6,349 nucleotides of DNA from Alphaproteobacteria bacterium (lineage in GTDB: Bacteria > Pseudomonadota > Alphaproteobacteria > Micropepsales > Micropepsaceae), in the NCBI GenBank assembly GCA_947455695.1, contig CANGRN010000087.1:1-6349 (forward strand), read 5' to 3'. The notes below the pieces were generated by a model. The model was not told where the DNA came from. It made no database searches and worked only from the letters and a program-made list of their open reading frames with translations. Shown piece after piece: positions 1 to 6,191 of this stretch (its first letter is position 1; every line of letters starts with the position of its first letter). The translations under genes and the position numbers were made by a program.

Positions 1-960
1 CGCTCCAAACAAGAGAAGATCGCCCACAAGCGCCCGCTGAAACTGGCGCTGACCTGCGGCGAAGAAACCAACGGCGCCTTCAACGGCGCCAAATGGCTGG
101 CAGCCAACCAGCGCGCCCTGATCGACGCCGAGTTCGGCCTGACCGAAGGCGGCTGGGGCACGATGGGGGAAAATGGCGGCAAGCGCATCGCCCTGGGCAT
201 CAATGCCGGGGAGAAGCTGTCGCAGAATTACACCCTGGACGTGACCAATCCCGGCGGCCATTCCATGCGTCCGGTGAAGGACAACGCGATCTATCATCTG
301 TCGGCCGGGCTGCTGAAGATCGGCGCCTATGACTTTCCCACCCAGTCCACCGATGCCAGCCGCGAATATTTCGCCCGCATGGCACCGTTGACGGGCGGCG
401 CGATGGGTGCGGCCATGACGGCATTTGCGAAGAACGACAAGGATGCCAGGGCCGCCGCCGTTCTGGCCACCGATCCGCGTTTCAATGCCGCGATGCGCAC
501 CACCTGCGTCGCCACCCTGATCAATGGCGGCCATGCCACCAACGCCCTGCCCCAGCATGTCAGCGCCAACGTCAATTGCCGCATCTTCCCCGGCACAACG
601 CCCGAAACCGTGCGCGACAAATTGCAGGACCTGGTGGCGGACCCGCAGATCAAGGTCACCGCCCAGGCAGCGCACAATGATCCGGCGCCCGCACCGCCGC
701 TGACGCCGGCGTTGATGAAGCCGCTGGTCGCCGAGGCGGCCAAGCGCTGGCCCGGCGTACCGGTCATACCGCAGCTTGAGATCGGCGCCACCGACGCGTC
801 CTTCATGACCCCGGCAGGCATTCCCACCTATGGCTTCACCGGCATGTTCTTCGAGCCCGATGGTAGCCGGCTGCATGGCCTGAACGAGCGCATCCGCGCC
901 CAGGTCCTGTATGAGGCGCGCGATTACCTGTTCGACCTGATCAGGATCTATTCGAAGTAA
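1..960 (+). CDS. M20-family metallopeptidase, 3' part (5' end outside window)
   Basis: The reading frame is open from base 1 to the TAA at 958-960, giving 319 residues of a longer protein. M20 enzymes are di-zinc amidohydrolases that cleave peptides or N-acyl amino acids. The fragment begins just before the core motif TCGEE (bases 55-66), where the first Glu is normally the general base and the second a metal ligand. A further acidic metal ligand fits in GLTEGG (Glu at fragment residue 49). The dimerisation domain follows, with NPGGHSMRP and GGHATNALPQ. The final metal-binding His fits in LHGLNERI (fragment residue 292). The N-terminal His and Asp ligands, and any signal peptide, lie upstream. 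The ATG at 163 is internal: homology to the family starts well before it. The 3' end overlaps the convergent TPR gene by 20 bp. The substrate cannot be told; M20 membership is secure from the motifs, the subfamily is not. Confidence 0.9.
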   Translation, partial: RSKQEKIAHKRPLKLALTCGEETNGAFNGAKWLAANQRALIDAEFGLTEGGWGTMGENGGKRIALGINAGEKLSQNYTLDVTNPGGHSMRPVKDNAIYHLSAGLLKIGAYDFPTQSTDASREYFARMAPLTGGAMGAAMTAFAKNDKDARAAAVLATDPRFNAAMRTTCVATLINGGHATNALPQHVSANVNCRIFPGTTPETVRDKLQDLVADPQIKVTAQAAHNDPAPAPPLTPALMKPLVAEAAKRWPGVPVIPQLEIGATDASFMTPAGIPTYGFTGMFFEPDGSRLHGLNERIRAQVLYEARDYLFDLIRIYSK

Positions 961-2200
961 GTTCGCGCTTCATCGCAGCGAACACGCTGGCCCAGTCGCC
1001 CGGCACTGGCTGCCGGAACAGGCGTAGCGAGGGGTACCAAGGACTGTCGTCCCGGCCCAGGAACCAGCGCCAGTCCGGGACCTGTTTCAGCGCCACCCAG
1101 GTGGGCACACCCAGCGCCCCGGCCAGGTGCACCGGCGCGGTGTCGGCGCTGATCACCCTGTCGCAGGCCATCATCATTGCAGCAGTATCCAGGAAGGCGT
1201 CGGGGCCATTGTCGAAGTCGTAACGCTCGACCGTCATGCCCGGCGGAAGACGATTGAGCTGTTCACTGCCGGCATACTTCTGCAACCCGATCAGCCTGAC
1301 GCCGGGCATGGCGGCAATCGGCGCCAGCGCCGCCACGGGAAAAGACTTACCTTCCGATCCCATCACCAGATTGAGGCCCTGCCAGGCCACGCCGATGCGG
1401 GTGCCGTGGTTGCCGATCTTTTCCTTCCAGCGTGCGACGCGCGCGGGATCGGCGGTCAGATAGTGATCGGCGGCCGGGATCGTCTGCGCCGTCATGCCAA
1501 CCGCCAGCGGAATACTGGCCAGCGGGATGTGAAAATCGAAGGCATCCGGCACCGCGCCCCAGCCGATCAGTTCGACGGCGGGCGTGGCGCGCTTCAGCAA
1601 TTCCACCAGCTGCGTCGGGACGGAAAGAATGACCTTGGCGCCGCGCTCCAGCGCGAACCGCACATAACGATAATACTGGATGGCATCGCCCAGCCCCTGC
1701 TCGATGTAACAGAACAGCGTCTTGCCGCGGATATCCTCCGCGCCGGTCCAGAGCGGCTGGTCATAGACCCGCGCCTCCATCGGCGCGGGCATCTGCTTGC
1801 GCCACTCATACAGCGGCAGGCCGCTTTCAAAATCCTGCATCAGCAGATGGCACAAGGCGCGATTGAGCGGCGCCGCCGCCAGGACAGGATCCAGAGCCTC
1901 GGCGCGGCGGAAAGACTCCAGCGCATCGTCCAACCGCCCATGGTTCTGCAGCGCCAGGCCGCGGTCGCTCCAGCCCGGCGCGAAGTGCGGCGCCAGGGCA
2001 AGCGCCCGGTCATAGGCCGCCACAGCCTCGCCATAGCGCAGCAAAAGCTGCAACGTGATGCCGCGATTGAGATGGATGGCGGGATCGTGCGGGTCGAGCA
2101 TCGCGGCACGGTCGTAACAGGCCAACGCCTCGGCAAAACGGTCCTGCCCGCTCAGCGCATTGCCGGCCGCGATCAGGTCATCGGGAAAATCCGCCACCAT
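941..2200 (-). CDS. TPR protein with GT9-like glycosyltransferase domain
   Basis: This 419-residue protein has two parts. Residues about 6-138 hold three clear tetratricopeptide repeats and a weaker fourth, each with the usual pattern of small residues and an ending such as ALALAP or AEALDP. From about residue 155 a GT-B, heptosyltransferase-like (GT9-related) domain begins, with the nucleotide-sugar fold signatures EQGLGDAIQYYRY, GVAWQG and ISADTAPVHLAGALG, then VPDWRWFLGRDDSPWYP. There is no signal peptide or membrane segment, so it is probably cytoplasmic. Proteins of this architecture are known or suspected to glycosylate proteins or surface polysaccharides; the acceptor here cannot be read from the sequence. 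The ATG at 2200 lies 3 nt after the ndh stop (TGA TCC ATG) with no strong Shine-Dalgarno, which suggests co-transcription and reinitiation. It ends in TGA inside the last codons of the convergent peptidase gene. Confidence 0.88.
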   Translation of the reverse strand: MVADFPDDLIAAGNALSGQDRFAEALACYDRAAMLDPHDPAIHLNRGITLQLLLRYGEAVAAYDRALALAPHFAPGWSDRGLALQNHGRLDDALESFRRAEALDPVLAAAPLNRALCHLLMQDFESGLPLYEWRKQMPAPMEARVYDQPLWTGAEDIRGKTLFCYIEQGLGDAIQYYRYVRFALERGAKVILSVPTQLVELLKRATPAVELIGWGAVPDAFDFHIPLASIPLAVGMTAQTIPAADHYLTADPARVARWKEKIGNHGTRIGVAWQGLNLVMGSEGKSFPVAALAPIAAMPGVRLIGLQKYAGSEQLNRLPPGMTVERYDFDNGPDAFLDTAAMMMACDRVISADTAPVHLAGALGVPTWVALKQVPDWRWFLGRDDSPWYPSLRLFRQPVPGDWASVFAAMKRELTSNRS

Positions 2201-2203
2201 GGA

Positions 2204-3520
2204 TCAGTGCAGCTTCAGCTTGGGCCGGATGATGTGGTTGACATGCCCCACCGCGATCAGCGCCAGGCCCTTGAGCCAGCCATGAATGGCGATCAGATGC
2301 ATGCGATAGAGCGAGACATACACGAAGCGCGCCAGCCGGCCCTCGATCGCCATGCGCCCGCCGATCAAATTGCCCATCAATGAGCCCACGGTCGAGAAAT
2401 GGCTGAGCGACACCAGCGAGCCGTGATCGCGATAGACAAAATTCTTCAACGCCTTGCCCGCGATCATGGCGACGATGTTGCGATAGGCGATCGCCGCCAT
2501 CTGGTGCGCGGCCTGGGCGCGTGGCGGCACCGGTCGGGTTTCGCCCTGTGGCACGAACCAGGCGCAGTCGCCGATGGCCAAAATGCGCTCATCGCGCGTG
2601 GTCTGCAGCGTCGGCTTCACCACCAGCTGGTTGCCGCGTGCCGTCTCCAGCCCCAGCGTGCCCAGCATGTCCGGACCCTTCACGCCCGCCGCCCACACCC
2701 GCAGATCGGCTTTGATGAACTCGCCTGACTTGGTGATCATGCCGTCTGCGGTGGCTTCCACCACCTGCTCGCCGGTCAAAACGCGCACGCCCAGCGCTTC
2801 CAGTTCCTGGTGCGCGGCCTTGGCCAGATCCTCGGGTAACGCCGGCAAGATGCGCGGACCCGCTTCGATCAGTGTCACCTTCAGCCGGGACTCGTCGAAC
2901 ACTTCCAGGCCGTAATGGCGCAGCTCGGCGGCGGAATTGTACAATTCGGCGGCCAGCTCCACCCCCGTGGCGCCGCCGCCAACGATATCGACCCGCACCA
3001 GCGCATCGGATGCCGGATCCAGGCTCAGCATGCGCGACACCCGCAGGCAGTGATTGAGCAGGTTGGTGCGGAAACGGTCGGCCTGCAGCCGGCTGTCCAG
3101 GAAGATGCAGTGCCGGGCCACGCCCTTGGTGCCAAAATCGTTGCTGACCGAGCCCACCGCCATCACCAGATAGTCATAGCGAATGCGATGCCGGCCCATG
3201 ATCTCGCGGCCATCCTCGTCCTTGATGGGCGCGATCAGCACATGCCGGCTCTCGCGGTCCACGCCTTCCATCACGCCGTAGAAGAAGCGATAGCCCCAGG
3301 CATGGCCGTGGCTGCGATAACCGACCTCGTCCAGATTGGCGTCCAGCGACCCGGCCGCCACTTCGTGCAGCAGCGGCTTCCAGATATGGGTGCGGTTTTT
3401 TTCCACCAGGATGATGTCGAACGCGTCACGCCCGAAACGGGCGCCCAGCCGCGTGGCCAGCTCCAGCCCGCCGGCGCCGCCGCCGACCACCACAATCTGG
3501 GTCTTGCGTGCTTTGGTCAT
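2204..3520 (-). CDS. ndh: Type II NADH:quinone oxidoreductase Ndh
   Basis: Ndh oxidises NADH and reduces membrane quinone without pumping protons, as a peripheral protein on the inner face of the cytoplasmic membrane. The 438-residue product is close to the length of E. coli Ndh and carries the same blocks in order, as I recall that sequence: the FAD Rossmann motif VVGGGAGG near residues 11-18 with the ribose-binding Glu about 22 residues on, the family hallmark HIWKPLLHEVAAGSLD, MAVGSVSNDFG, the NADH Rossmann motif VGGGATGVELAAEL near 180-192, VWAAGVKGPD, the second FAD motif AIGDCAWF near 315, PPRAQAAHQMA, and a C-terminal membrane-binding part with HGSLVSLSHFSTVGSLMGNL and the ending IRPKLKLH. 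No key residue seems missing. The ATG at 3520 is chosen because the FAD motif follows it directly; the Shine-Dalgarno is poor. It heads a two-gene unit with the TPR-glycosyltransferase gene. Confidence 0.96.
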   Translation of the reverse strand: MTKARKTQIVVVGGGAGGLELATRLGARFGRDAFDIILVEKNRTHIWKPLLHEVAAGSLDANLDEVGYRSHGHAWGYRFFYGVMEGVDRESRHVLIAPIKDEDGREIMGRHRIRYDYLVMAVGSVSNDFGTKGVARHCIFLDSRLQADRFRTNLLNHCLRVSRMLSLDPASDALVRVDIVGGGATGVELAAELYNSAAELRHYGLEVFDESRLKVTLIEAGPRILPALPEDLAKAAHQELEALGVRVLTGEQVVEATADGMITKSGEFIKADLRVWAAGVKGPDMLGTLGLETARGNQLVVKPTLQTTRDERILAIGDCAWFVPQGETRPVPPRAQAAHQMAAIAYRNIVAMIAGKALKNFVYRDHGSLVSLSHFSTVGSLMGNLIGGRMAIEGRLARFVYVSLYRMHLIAIHGWLKGLALIAVGHVNHIIRPKLKLH

Positions 3521-3568
3521 GCGCCGACAAATAGCATGGGACAGGCTTTTCCGGCTTCGTTTTTTGCG

Positions 3569-3585
3569 TCAGGGTAACGCCCTGA
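3569..3585. promoter_or_regulatory. Perfect inverted repeat in ndh / glcG-like divergent spacer
   Basis: TCAGGG and CCCTGA form a perfect 6-bp inverted repeat around a 5-nt centre (TAACG). It sits in the 84-bp spacer between the ndh start (49 nt away) and the start of the GlcG/HbpS-like gene (20 nt away). Its position fits a transcription-factor operator acting on one or both divergent genes. As RNA it could also form a short hairpin close to the plus-strand start. I do not recognise the site as that of a named regulator, and no clear sigma-70 promoter is visible on either side of it. Confidence 0.4.
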
Positions 3586-3604
3586 AACAACAGAAAGCAC
3601 CGCC

Positions 3605-4033
3605 ATGAGCGATTTTTGCATCAGCCTGGAAAAGGCCAACACCATCATTTCGGCCACCTTCGCCAAGGGCAAGGAGGCGGGCATGAAGCCCTTGTCCTGC
3701 GTGGTGGTGGATGCGGGCGGCCATGTCATCGCCTTCCAGCGCCAGGACGGCACCTCGTTCCTGCGGCTGGACATCGCGCGCGGCAAGGCGGCCGGGGCGC
3801 TGGCCCTGGGGGTCAATTCGCGCAAGATCGGCGAGATGGCGGCAGAGCGCCCCAGCTTCATCGCCTCGCTGGGTCACCTGGCCGCGAACGGGCTGATCCC
3901 GGTGGCGGGCGGCGTCATCGTCAAGGGACCGGACGGCTTGCCCATCGGCGCGGTCGGCGTCACCGGCGACACGTCGGACAATGACGAAGTGGCGGCGCTG
4001 GCCGGCATCGCGGCGGCAGGACTCAAGGCTTAG
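3605..4033 (+). CDS. GlcG/HbpS-family (DUF336) small protein, possibly heme-binding
   Basis: The 142-residue product matches the GlcG/HbpS fold family in length and layout. It has an N-terminal helix rich in Ala/Lys, a strand and turn CVVVDAGGHVIAFQRQDG near residues 32-49, a helix with ARGKAAGALALG, and a C-terminal strand-loop GGVIVKGPDGLPIGAVGVTG followed by the acidic helix start DNDEVAALAG. Family members include the heme-binding sensor partner HbpS of Streptomyces and GlcG of the glycolate locus; many others have no known role. There is no signal peptide, so a cytoplasmic location is likely. The ATG at 3605 is preceded by a weak AGAAAG ribosome site. It stands alone on the plus strand, divergent from ndh and convergent with the secreted-protein gene 12 nt downstream. 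No glc genes flank it, so the symbol glcG is not assigned. Heme binding is a family-level inference. Confidence 0.85.
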   Translation: MSDFCISLEKANTIISATFAKGKEAGMKPLSCVVVDAGGHVIAFQRQDGTSFLRLDIARGKAAGALALGVNSRKIGEMAAERPSFIASLGHLAANGLIPVAGGVIVKGPDGLPIGAVGVTGDTSDNDEVAALAGIAAAGLKA

Positions 4034-4045
4034 GGCTCCAAAAGC

Positions 4046-4639
4046 TCAGGTCTGCTGGCGGTACATCTGCCGCGTGAAGCGAATTTCGTAAAAGGCCTTG
4101 GCCAGGGACCCGTCGGCGCGCAGCGCCGGCGGATGGCTGACCACGAAAAACATATAGGCCCGGGGCAAGGGCTGATCCTTTTCGTCCAGCTCCTGCAGGG
4201 TCAGGGAATTGCTCACCAATCCGCCCGCCATGGGCCGGGCGAAGGCCACGGGCGGCATCAGCTTGTGGCCGCCGGCTTCGACAAAGCTTTTGGCCGCCGC
4301 GATCAGCGGCGCACCGTCCAGCACCGTGTCCGAGGTGCGCCGCAGGACGCAGGAATGCAGCGAAGCCTGCTCGACGGTCAGCAAATAGGGGACGCCGGCA
4401 CGGGTCACCATCCAGCCCATGCCATCGGGCTTGCCCTCGATGGTCTTGACCTGGGCCGGGCTCAGCGCCTCCAGCTTGTCCGACACCGCCTGGGCCGCCA
4501 GCGCGCCATCATCGGGAAATTTTTGCAGGCAATAGGACGTGAACAGCGCGACGAAGTCCGCAGCGACCGGCGGCGGCGCATCCTGCGCCAGCGCGGCGCC
4601 AGCCAGCAGCATCAAGCCACCGGCCAGCGCCAGCCTCAC
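4046..4639 (-). CDS. Secreted hypothetical protein (GTG start)
   Basis: I do not recognise a function. With the GTG at 4639 as start the product has 197 residues and begins with a clean Sec signal peptide: Arg at position 2, a hydrophobic core (LALAGGLMLLAGAALA) and a probable cleavage after ALA at residue 18, before QDAPPP. The mature protein is about 179 residues, likely periplasmic, with two cysteines (about 37 and 97) that could form a disulfide. No lipobox Cys follows the signal peptide. The frame stays open upstream to 4873, but that stretch is inside the MFS gene in another frame, lacks family-like composition and would bury the signal peptide. The GTG has a good Shine-Dalgarno (GAGGAA, 8 nt upstream) and overlaps the MFS stop as GTGA, so the two genes are translationally coupled. 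A later in-frame ATG at about codon 10 would cut the signal peptide in half. Confidence 0.8.
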   Translation of the reverse strand: MRLALAGGLMLLAGAALAQDAPPPVAADFVALFTSYCLQKFPDDGALAAQAVSDKLEALSPAQVKTIEGKPDGMGWMVTRAGVPYLLTVEQASLHSCVLRRTSDTVLDGAPLIAAAKSFVEAGGHKLMPPVAFARPMAGGLVSNSLTLQELDEKDQPLPRAYMFFVVSHPPALRADGSLAKAFYEIRFTRQMYRQQT

Positions 4640-5919
4640 GCGGTGACTTCCTCGACCACGTGCAGGCGGCGGTTCGGATTCACGAAGAACCAGGGAATGA
4701 TGCAGACAAGACAGACACCGGCCGCGATGTAGAAGGCATATTCCCAGCCCCACATCTGCGCGAACAGCGGCGTCAGCGAGGCGGTCGCCGCGCCGGCGAT
4801 CTGGCCGCCCATATTCACCAGGCCGGAGATCACGCCCGTATAAGGTCCGCCGAAATCGGCCGCCACGGCCCAATAGGTCGCCTGGCCCAGATACAGCGCG
4901 CCCGCACCGCCCGCCAGCACCAGCACCGCCACGGTGGTGTCGGTGGCATGGCTGCCGATGATCAGGAAGATCGCGGACAGGAACAGGGTGAAGGCACCGA
5001 ACAGGCTGCGCCCGACATACTGGCCCCAGCGCTTGACCAGCCAGTCGCTGATGACGCCGCCCAGCAGGCAGCAGCTGGTCATGGCGATGAAGGGCAAGGT
5101 GCCCAGCAGTGCGCTGCTTTTCAGATCAAGCCCGCGTCCATCCTTCAGGTAAATGAAGAACCAGGTGTGGAAAATGAAGGCGACATAGCCGAAGGCGATA
5201 TAGGCCAGGGTCGTGCCCCAGACATCCACGCTGGTGAAGATCTTCTTCCACGGCACCGGCGGCATCACGCCGTCCACCTTGACCGGCTGGCCGGCCTTGA
5301 TGTGGGCCTTTTCTTCCGCGGTCACGGATGGATGCTCGGCGGGCGTGTCGCGGGCGAAATAATACCAGACGCCGGCGATCACGATGCCGATGGCCGCGGA
5401 GATATAGAAGACTTCATGCCAGCCATAGAAGGCGATGATGGCGGCGACCAGCGGCGGGGCGGTACCCGAACCCAGGCCGACGCCGCCGAACACCCAGCCA
5501 TTGGCCTTGCCGCGTTCCTGGGTAGGAAACCAGGCGGCGATGAACTGGTTGGAGGACGGATAGGCAACCGACTCGCCCATGCCCAGGACAAAGCGCACCG
5601 CGATCAGCACCCACAGCGAGCCGCCCATTTCGGCCGGGACCAGGGCAGTGATGACGCTGAGCACGCTCCACCAGATCAGGCCCAGGGTCAGGGTCTTGCG
5701 CGGCCCCAGCTTGCCGACCACCCAGCCGGCCGGAATCTGGAACGCGGCATAGCCCAGCAGGAAGGCCGAGAACACCCAGCCCAGCTGAACCTTGGAGATG
5801 CCGTAATCGGTGGCGAGATAGGTGCCCGCAATGGAGATGTTGCTGCGGTCGATATAGACCACGGCGCTGACCACGAAGATCAGCATGATCAACAGGTAGC
5901 GGACTCTGGATTTCATCAT
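4636..5919 (-). CDS. MFS transporter, ACS (anion:cation symporter) type
   Basis: This is a 12-helix inner-membrane carrier of about 427 residues, a normal length for the family. ACS members (such as the glucarate, galactonate and hexuronate carriers) usually bring in organic anions with a proton or sodium ion. Visible signs are a first helix followed by YIDRSNISIAG (Asp24, Arg25, Asn27), typical of ACS carriers; the motif-A loop GWVVGKLGPRKTL between helices 2 and 3; RFVLGMGESVAYPSSNQ in helix 4; AAWFPTQERGKANG; and a charged central loop near residues 190-230 between the two six-helix halves. The frame is open up to an ATG at 5976, but the extra 19 residues are polar and not family-like. The paired ATGs at 5919 and 5916 follow GGGGAAA closely and precede the first helix; I take 5919, though 5916 is nearly as good. 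The substrate is unknown. The secreted-protein gene overlaps its stop; an SDR gene is divergent. Confidence 0.92.
   Translation of the reverse strand: MMKSRVRYLLIMLIFVVSAVVYIDRSNISIAGTYLATDYGISKVQLGWVFSAFLLGYAAFQIPAGWVVGKLGPRKTLTLGLIWWSVLSVITALVPAEMGGSLWVLIAVRFVLGMGESVAYPSSNQFIAAWFPTQERGKANGWVFGGVGLGSGTAPPLVAAIIAFYGWHEVFYISAAIGIVIAGVWYYFARDTPAEHPSVTAEEKAHIKAGQPVKVDGVMPPVPWKKIFTSVDVWGTTLAYIAFGYVAFIFHTWFFIYLKDGRGLDLKSSALLGTLPFIAMTSCCLLGGVISDWLVKRWGQYVGRSLFGAFTLFLSAIFLIIGSHATDTTVAVLVLAGGAGALYLGQATYWAVAADFGGPYTGVISGLVNMGGQIAGAATASLTPLFAQMWGWEYAFYIAAGVCLVCIIPWFFVNPNRRLHVVEEVTA
4648..4653 (-). promoter_or_regulatory. Ribosome binding site fixing the GTG start at 4639
   Basis: GAGGAA on the minus strand ends 8 nt before the GTG at 4639. 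It lies in the last codons of the MFS gene (Glu-Glu of VEEVTA). This site, together with the GTGA overlap and the signal peptide that begins at this codon, decides the start of the secreted protein. Confidence 0.7.
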
Positions 5920-5923
5920 GGCA

Positions 5924-5930
5924 TTTCCCC
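5924..5930 (-). promoter_or_regulatory. Ribosome binding site of the MFS gene
   Basis: GGGGAAA on the minus strand lies 4 nt before the ATG at 5919 and 7 nt before the ATG at 5916. It supports a start here and not at the ATG at 5976, but it does not by itself separate the two adjacent ATGs. Confidence 0.6.
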
Positions 5931-5956
5931 GGGCGCAGCCGACTGAGTGTCCGCGC

Positions 5957-5977
5957 GATCCGCGGTTTTGCGGCATC
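5957..5977. promoter_or_regulatory. Imperfect inverted repeat upstream of the MFS gene
   Basis: GAT-CCGC, a 6-nt centre (GGTTTT), then GCGG-C-ATC: seven pairs interrupted by one unpaired C. It lies immediately downstream of, and slightly overlapping, the candidate -10 box of the MFS promoter. An operator at this place would block initiation. The GC-rich background makes chance a real possibility. Confidence 0.3.
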
Positions 5978-6003
5978 CAAGCCTAGTTCGCGCCATTCGT
6001 CAA
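5975..6003 (-). promoter_or_regulatory. Candidate sigma-70 promoter of the MFS gene
   Basis: On the minus strand a near-consensus -35 box TTGACG (6003-5998) is followed after 17 nt by TTGGAT (5980-5975), a weak -10 box. It would start transcription near 5968, about 50 nt before the MFS start codon. The -35 and the spacing are good; the -10 is poor, which would fit a promoter needing an activator or an alphaproteobacterial promoter with a relaxed -10. Confidence 0.35.
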
Positions 6004-6010
6004 AGCCGCC

Positions 6011-6016
6011 TATAGT
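6011..6016 (+). promoter_or_regulatory. Possible -10 box toward the SDR gene
   Basis: TATAGT matches five of six bases of the sigma-70 -10 consensus. The best -35 at an allowed distance is TTCGCG (5987-5992, 18 nt spacer), which is weak. If real, transcription would start near 6023 and leave a leader of about 170 nt before the SDR start. Within 6017-6191 I see no recognisable riboswitch, small RNA or plausible small gene, only short inverted repeats (CAATTCC/GGAATTG at 6058-6064 and 6111-6117; CCAT-T-ATGG at 6132-6140). Confidence 0.25.
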
Positions 6017-6191
6017 GCGCCGCAAAAGACGCATCGCGATTGGGCGACCGCCGGCGTCAATTCCCGTTTCACGACGGCCATAGCGGCAATGCGCCCGACC
6101 TGGGCACACTGGAATTGGGCCAGCCGATGCCCCATTATGGCCCCGCGCCTGAAGCGAGCGCATCCACCACACCGGCACATACGGGAACAAC

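Noticed and set aside
327..827. Minus-strand open frame of 166 codons inside the peptidase gene
   Set aside because: The plus strand carries the conserved M20 motifs across the whole stretch; the antisense product has no family-like feature.
1127..2383. Long plus-strand open frame (418 codons) antisense to the TPR gene and the end of ndh
   Set aside because: It is a shadow frame of high-GC coding DNA: the translation is rich in Arg, His and Gln, has no recognisable domain, and the opposite strand encodes clear TPR, GT9-like and Ndh sequence.
3517..3877. Minus-strand frames of 102-114 codons upstream of ndh, overlapping the GlcG-like gene
   Set aside because: They are antisense to a clear GlcG/HbpS-family protein and have no convincing ribosome site or domain. 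Only the last six codons next to the ndh start were kept, as a speculative leader.
4034..4045. Possible terminator between the convergent GlcG-like and secreted-protein genes
   Set aside because: The 12-nt gap and its flanks (GGCTCCAAAAGCTC) contain a direct repeat-like pattern but no stem of useful length and no T-run.
4660..5946. Long plus-strand open frame (428 codons) antisense to the MFS gene
   Set aside because: Its length comes from codon bias on the other strand. The translation is a low-complexity run of Ala, Gly, His, Asp and Gln without helices or motifs, while the minus strand encodes a proper 12-helix carrier.
6058..6117. CAATTCC / GGAATTG inverted pair 46 nt apart upstream of the SDR gene
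   Set aside because: Seven-base arms this far apart are expected by chance in a region of this size, and the intervening sequence shows no supporting structure.
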